64,000 nt of DNA from contig NZ_QJUO01000018.1 in assembly GCF_004327335.1 (NCBI RefSeq), positions 21,578-85,577 on the forward strand, given 5' to 3'. The stretch comes from Stutzerimonas kirkiae (GTDB lineage Bacteria; Pseudomonadota; Gammaproteobacteria; Pseudomonadales; Pseudomonadaceae). Positions 59,787 through 64,000 of the stretch are shown in pieces. The notes below the pieces were generated by a model that was not told the DNA's origin, searched no databases, and worked only from the letters and a program-made list of their open reading frames with translations. Each line of letters opens with the position of its first letter. The stretch's first letter is position 1. Both the position numbers and the translations under genes were made by a program.

Positions 59787-60500
59787 CTACCTGTTCCAAG
59801 CGATGAAGTGCAGCATCCAGGCGCCCACGACACGGCCATGGTGTTCGTCCTGCAGGCTCTGCAGCGCGCTCTGGTAGAGCTGCTCGCCATAGTTCGGACG
59901 GCGCAGGTCAAGGAGGGCACGGGAGTAGTCGGTGACGAATTCCGGGTGGCCCTGGAAGCACAGCACCTGGTCGCCGATGCAGTAGGCCGCGTGCGGGCAG
60001 AAGTCGCTGGAGGCCAGCAGGGTGGCATTTTCCGGCAGGTGCGTGACCTGGTCCTGATGGCTGATCAGCAGCGTCAGTTCCTCCACCGCGGGTTGCATCC
60101 ATTGCGGGCGATGTTCCAGCCGGTAGCGGTGCAGGCCCAGCCCCCAGCCACGTTCGGCGCGCTGCGCCCTGCCGCCGAGCAGCAGGGCCAGCAACTGATG
60201 GCCGAAGCAGATACCCAGCAGCTTGTCCCCGGCGAGGAAGCGTTCCAGCAGATATCGTTTCAGGGTCTGGATCCAGGGATCGCTACCGAAGGAGTCGGCC
60301 TTGCTGCCCGTGACCAGATAGGCGTCGTAGCGCTGCCCAGGCGGCGGGTAATTGCCCTGGAATACATTGAATACGGAGAATTCCGCGGCAATCGGCTGGT
60401 TTTCGAACAGGCGCTGGAACATTCGGGCATAGCCCTGGTAAAGCTCGCTCAGGTCGGGGTGGAGAACATCGGTTTCCAGAATGCATATCTGCAACGGCAT
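59787..60500 (-). CDS. class I glutamine amidotransferase-like protein
   Basis: The 237-residue protein is a stand-alone GATase1 domain. The nucleophile is C98 in LLGICFGHQLLA, with the His-Glu pair in CFQGHPEFVTD. YLVTGSKADSFGSDPWIQ is typical of GMP-synthase-like amidotransferase proteins encoded next to amino-acid or polyamine genes. No synthetase partner lies nearby, so the acceptor substrate is unknown. Gene stands alone on the minus strand. Confidence 0.88.
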   Translation of the reverse strand: MPLQICILETDVLHPDLSELYQGYARMFQRLFENQPIAAEFSVFNVFQGNYPPPGQRYDAYLVTGSKADSFGSDPWIQTLKRYLLERFLAGDKLLGICFGHQLLALLLGGRAQRAERGWGLGLHRYRLEHRPQWMQPAVEELTLLISHQDQVTHLPENATLLASSDFCPHAAYCIGDQVLCFQGHPEFVTDYSRALLDLRRPNYGEQLYQSALQSLQDEHHGRVVGAWMLHFIAWNR

Positions 60501-60619
60501 GACGCAGTGATCCAGTGTATGGGGGAGGAGAGCAAATGGCGGGAAAGACTGCCTGTCCGAAAGACGAAATGCAATCCAGGGCGGTTGCGCGGCAGGGCGA
60601 TTGCGCTATGCGCTCAAAG

Positions 60620-60715
60620 GGCCGAAAAGAGCGCTGGAAGGCTGGACGAAAGCGCGTGGCAAGCAGTGTTTTTCGTCCAGCTTTCCAGCCTCTAGCGCTT
60701 TTGTCGGCTCTGTTG
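60620..60715. repeat. heptamer-rich inverted repeat element (copy 4, most complete)
   Basis: AAAAGAGCGCTGGAAGGCTGG followed by ACGAA (60625-60650) is mirrored by TTCGTCCAGCTTTCCAGCCT and CTAGCGCTTTT (60672-60702). It occupies the middle of the 300-bp gap between the amidotransferase gene and mlaA. GCCGAAAA at the left and TTGTCGGC at the right extend the palindrome. Confidence 0.75.
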
Positions 60716-60801
60716 CGGGTTTTTGCCGCCAGTGGCGGCGATGGCTTTATAATCCCCCTCCACTCGACCACTACTGTCCATATCCGTCAGGGGATGTCTG
60801 C

Positions 60802-61503
60802 ATGCATGCGTTCGGTATGAAGAAACTAGGCCGTATCGCCACACTCGCGTCTTTGTGCTGTGTGGCGTCGCTCTGTGCCGTTGCGGCACAGGCCGAGGAA
60901 GATCCATGGGAAGGTTTCAACCGCGCGGTCTTCCGCTTCAACGACACGCTTGATCGCTACACCCTCAAACCGCTGGCCAAGGGTTACCAGAAGGTGACGC
61001 CCGATCCGATCGAGGATGGTATCGGCAATTTCTTCCGCAATATCGGCGATGTGGTGGTGCTGGGCAACGACCTGCTGCAGGGCAAGCTGCACAATGCCGG
61101 CGTGGACACCAGCCGCATATTGTTCAACACCACCTTCGGCCTGCTGGGCTTCGTCGATGTCGCCAGCCGTATGGGCCTGCAGCGCAACGACGAGGACTTC
61201 GGCCAGACCCTGGGCGTCTGGGGCCTGGGCAATGGACCTTATGTAGTGCTGCCGCTGCTGGGGCCGAGCACCGTACGCGATGCCTTCGGGCGGGTACCGG
61301 ATTCCTTCCTGAAACCGTACCGCTACATGGGTGATGTGCCTTCGCGCAACAGCATGCTCGGGGTGGATGTCGTCGATACCCGCGCCAGCCTGCTGGCGGC
61401 CGAGAGGATGATCAGCGGGGATCGCTATATCTTCATCCGCAACGCCTATCTGCAGAACCGGGAATTTCGCACCCGGGATGGGCAGGTCGAAGACGATTTC
61501 TGA
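60802..61503 (+). CDS. mlaA: MlaA (VacJ) family outer-membrane phospholipid-transport protein
   Basis: The 233-residue protein has a signal peptide (KKLGRIATLASLCCVASLCA, likely cut after AQA), then EDPWEGFNRAVFRFNDTLDR, NFFRNIGDVVVLGNDLLQGK and the conserved GPYVVLPLLGPSTVRDAFG. MlaA removes surface-exposed phospholipids from the outer membrane and passes them to the periplasmic carrier MlaC. A standard lipobox is not evident, since Leu precedes each candidate Cys, unusual for a family usually called lipoproteins. ATG 60802 has GGGG eight bases upstream; 60817 is an alternative. Confidence 0.92.
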   Translation: MHAFGMKKLGRIATLASLCCVASLCAVAAQAEEDPWEGFNRAVFRFNDTLDRYTLKPLAKGYQKVTPDPIEDGIGNFFRNIGDVVVLGNDLLQGKLHNAGVDTSRILFNTTFGLLGFVDVASRMGLQRNDEDFGQTLGVWGLGNGPYVVLPLLGPSTVRDAFGRVPDSFLKPYRYMGDVPSRNSMLGVDVVDTRASLLAAERMISGDRYIFIRNAYLQNREFRTRDGQVEDDF

Positions 61504-61857
61504 GCGTCCATGATCCTTGGGGGTATCGTTGCATCGGCAAGAGCCTGCTTGTCATCTTTTCATGGTGGTTCCGGGCGGATCGCTGCATTTTTCTTGACGA
61601 TAGCCATTTCCAGGCCTGTGTGGCGCCGTGCGCGACTGGACGGCGAAACCTCTACCGCCTGGCGTACTTGGCCGTCCTGGCTGGTGAGACTTTGAACAGG
61701 CTCCGCGGCGGGTAGGGCCGTTTACTACCAAATGAGTAGACGCTATCGCCCATGGGGGCATTCCGGGGTCGTCGTCGCGCTGCCTAATATCGATTATGGC
61801 CTGCCAGCGAGCGCAGGCCTTGCAGATCGACTCGAAGACAACGAAAGAGGCCCCATC
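61504..61857. promoter_or_regulatory. exaC upstream region
   Basis: This 354-bp gap has no gene. It contains a short palindromic TACT-N8-AGTA motif (61723-61738) and a 7-bp hairpin GGCCTGC/GCAGGCC (61798-61819) in the predicted leader. The alcohol-oxidation regulon of Pseudomonas is controlled by two-component regulators, but I do not recognise a known site here. Confidence 0.35.
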
Positions 61858-63378
<1,521 letters not shown>

Positions 63379-63382
63379 ATAT

Positions 63383-63412
63383 GACCCGGCGCGTCCTCCG
63401 ACGCGCCGGGTC
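63383..63412. terminator. perfect stem-loop between convergent exaC and adhesin genes
   Basis: GACCCGGCGCGTC-CTCC-GACGCGCCGGGTC is a perfect 13-bp stem with a 4-base loop, 4 bases after the exaC stop and touching the stop of the adhesin gene. There is no T-tract, so termination may rely on hairpin strength or another factor. Confidence 0.6.
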
Positions 63413-64000
63413 ACTCATCCAGACGAACAAGGTTTTCCTCCACCTGCAGTGGCAGGTCGGCCATGCGGCCCTGTCGCGCGGCACCGGTGCCCGCCATCCC
63501 GACCAGTAGCAGCTGTTCCCGTTCGTATTGCCGCACGGGCCGTTCGATATGGCCCGCTGCCAGGCCGTCCGGCAGACTGGGCGAGCGCCCGTTCCCGGGG
63601 CTGGACTCGATGAGCAGGCGGCCATCAAGGTAGGCGATGGCGTAGTTGTCCGAGGCCAGGCCTGAAAGGCCGATAAGGTAGTCGCCGGCCTGTACGGCAC
63701 CCTGGGACGAACCGCCATACTCCAACTGGCCGTCGAGCACAGTGGCATCCTCGCTGTCGACGAAACCCTCGAAACGCACGCCATTGCCACCGCTCCAGGC
63801 CAGGCCATCGTAGGTCTTGGTCGCGTCGTTGGCGGTGACGGTGAGGGCGGCCTTGTCGATGCTCAGGACGCCATCGACGAAGGTCAGCGCGTAGTTGCCA
63901 TCGCTGCCGCTGGCGGTCAGCAGGTAGCTGCCGGCGTTGGTGCCGCTGCCGCCGCTGGTGGTGACGCCGGTCAGCACGCTTGCCGTCTCGCCATTGACCA
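63411..64000 (-). CDS. large adhesin/hemagglutinin with MBG/YDG repeats, C-terminal end (5' part outside window)
   Basis: The frame stays open to the window edge (VNGETASVLTGV...), giving about 196 residues. It contains tandem MBG-type repeats: GSDGNYALTFVDGVLSIDKA, ALTVTANDATKTYDGLAW and GLASDNYAIAYLDGRLLIES. These occur at the C-terminal ends of filamentous-haemagglutinin-like exoproteins exported by two-partner secretion. The final 60 residues (SSPGNGRSPSLPDGLAAGHI to the end) are a non-repeat tail. The N-terminal secretion domain is not visible, so the export route is inferred. Confidence 0.75.
   Translation of the reverse strand, partial: VNGETASVLTGVTTSGGSGTNAGSYLLTASGSDGNYALTFVDGVLSIDKAALTVTANDATKTYDGLAWSGGNGVRFEGFVDSEDATVLDGQLEYGGSSQGAVQAGDYLIGLSGLASDNYAIAYLDGRLLIESSPGNGRSPSLPDGLAAGHIERPVRQYEREQLLLVGMAGTGAARQGRMADLPLQVEENLVRLDE

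Overview
The window comes from a high-GC gammaproteobacterium, almost certainly a Pseudomonas-type organism. The order dnaX-ybaB-recR, apt-anr-hemN, the ccoSIHG and ccoNO(Q)P clusters, then aer, acnA and tusA follows the order I remember from Pseudomonas aeruginosa, and several kinds of Pseudomonas-style intergenic palindromes are present. I saw no rRNA, tRNA, CRISPR array, integrase or intact insertion sequence.

Layout. 1-4.4 kb: the end of a penicillin-acylase-family hydrolase, trmO, a TauE/SafE exporter and a MATE pump. 4.7-9 kb: pdxB and the replication/repair group dnaX-ybaB-recR. 9-13 kb: apt, the oxygen regulator anr, hemN with an upstream Anr box, and nadE. 12.9-21.6 kb (minus strand): cbb3 oxidase assembly genes (a DsbD_2/SafE-like protein, ccoS, ccoI, ccoH, ccoG) and a ccoNOQP operon. 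22-34 kb (minus strand): a complete 13-gene Tad/Flp pilus operon. 34.8-37.8 kb: a second cbb3 operon, ccoNOP without ccoQ, with an Anr box upstream. The two oxidase operons that adjoin in P. aeruginosa are thus separated by the Tad locus, and both edges of that locus carry copies of one dispersed repeat. 37.9-47.5 kb: a small alpha/beta hydrolase, a succinate/acetate CoA-transferase, aer, acnA, rlmM and tusA.

47.6-56.6 kb is a sulfur region and the most interesting part. The minus strand carries sulfate uptake (sbp-cysT-cysW-cysA) and the sulfur-starvation gene oscA. Divergently from oscA run rhodanese, serine O-acetyltransferase, a Family 2A (SrpI-like) encapsulin shell protein and a cysteine desulfurase with a disordered 207-residue N-terminal extension. 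This is the known gene set of the cysteine-desulfurase-loaded encapsulin, a protein compartment implicated in storing elemental sulfur. EpsC would feed cysteine synthesis, the enclosed desulfurase would release sulfur from cysteine, and the rhodanese would handle persulfide. A 19-bp palindrome in the divergent intergenic region may coordinate uptake and storage.

56.6-64 kb: a broken TonB-dependent receptor (5' truncation plus a 7-bp duplication), a DUF5610-type protein, a CorA transporter, a class I glutamine amidotransferase, mlaA, exaC (aldehyde dehydrogenase) and the end of a large adhesin with MBG/YDG repeats that runs off the window.

Genes are dense. The larger gaps (21.6-22.0, 33.9-34.8, 42.1-43.1, 60.5-60.8 and 61.5-61.9 kb) mostly hold repeats and promoters.
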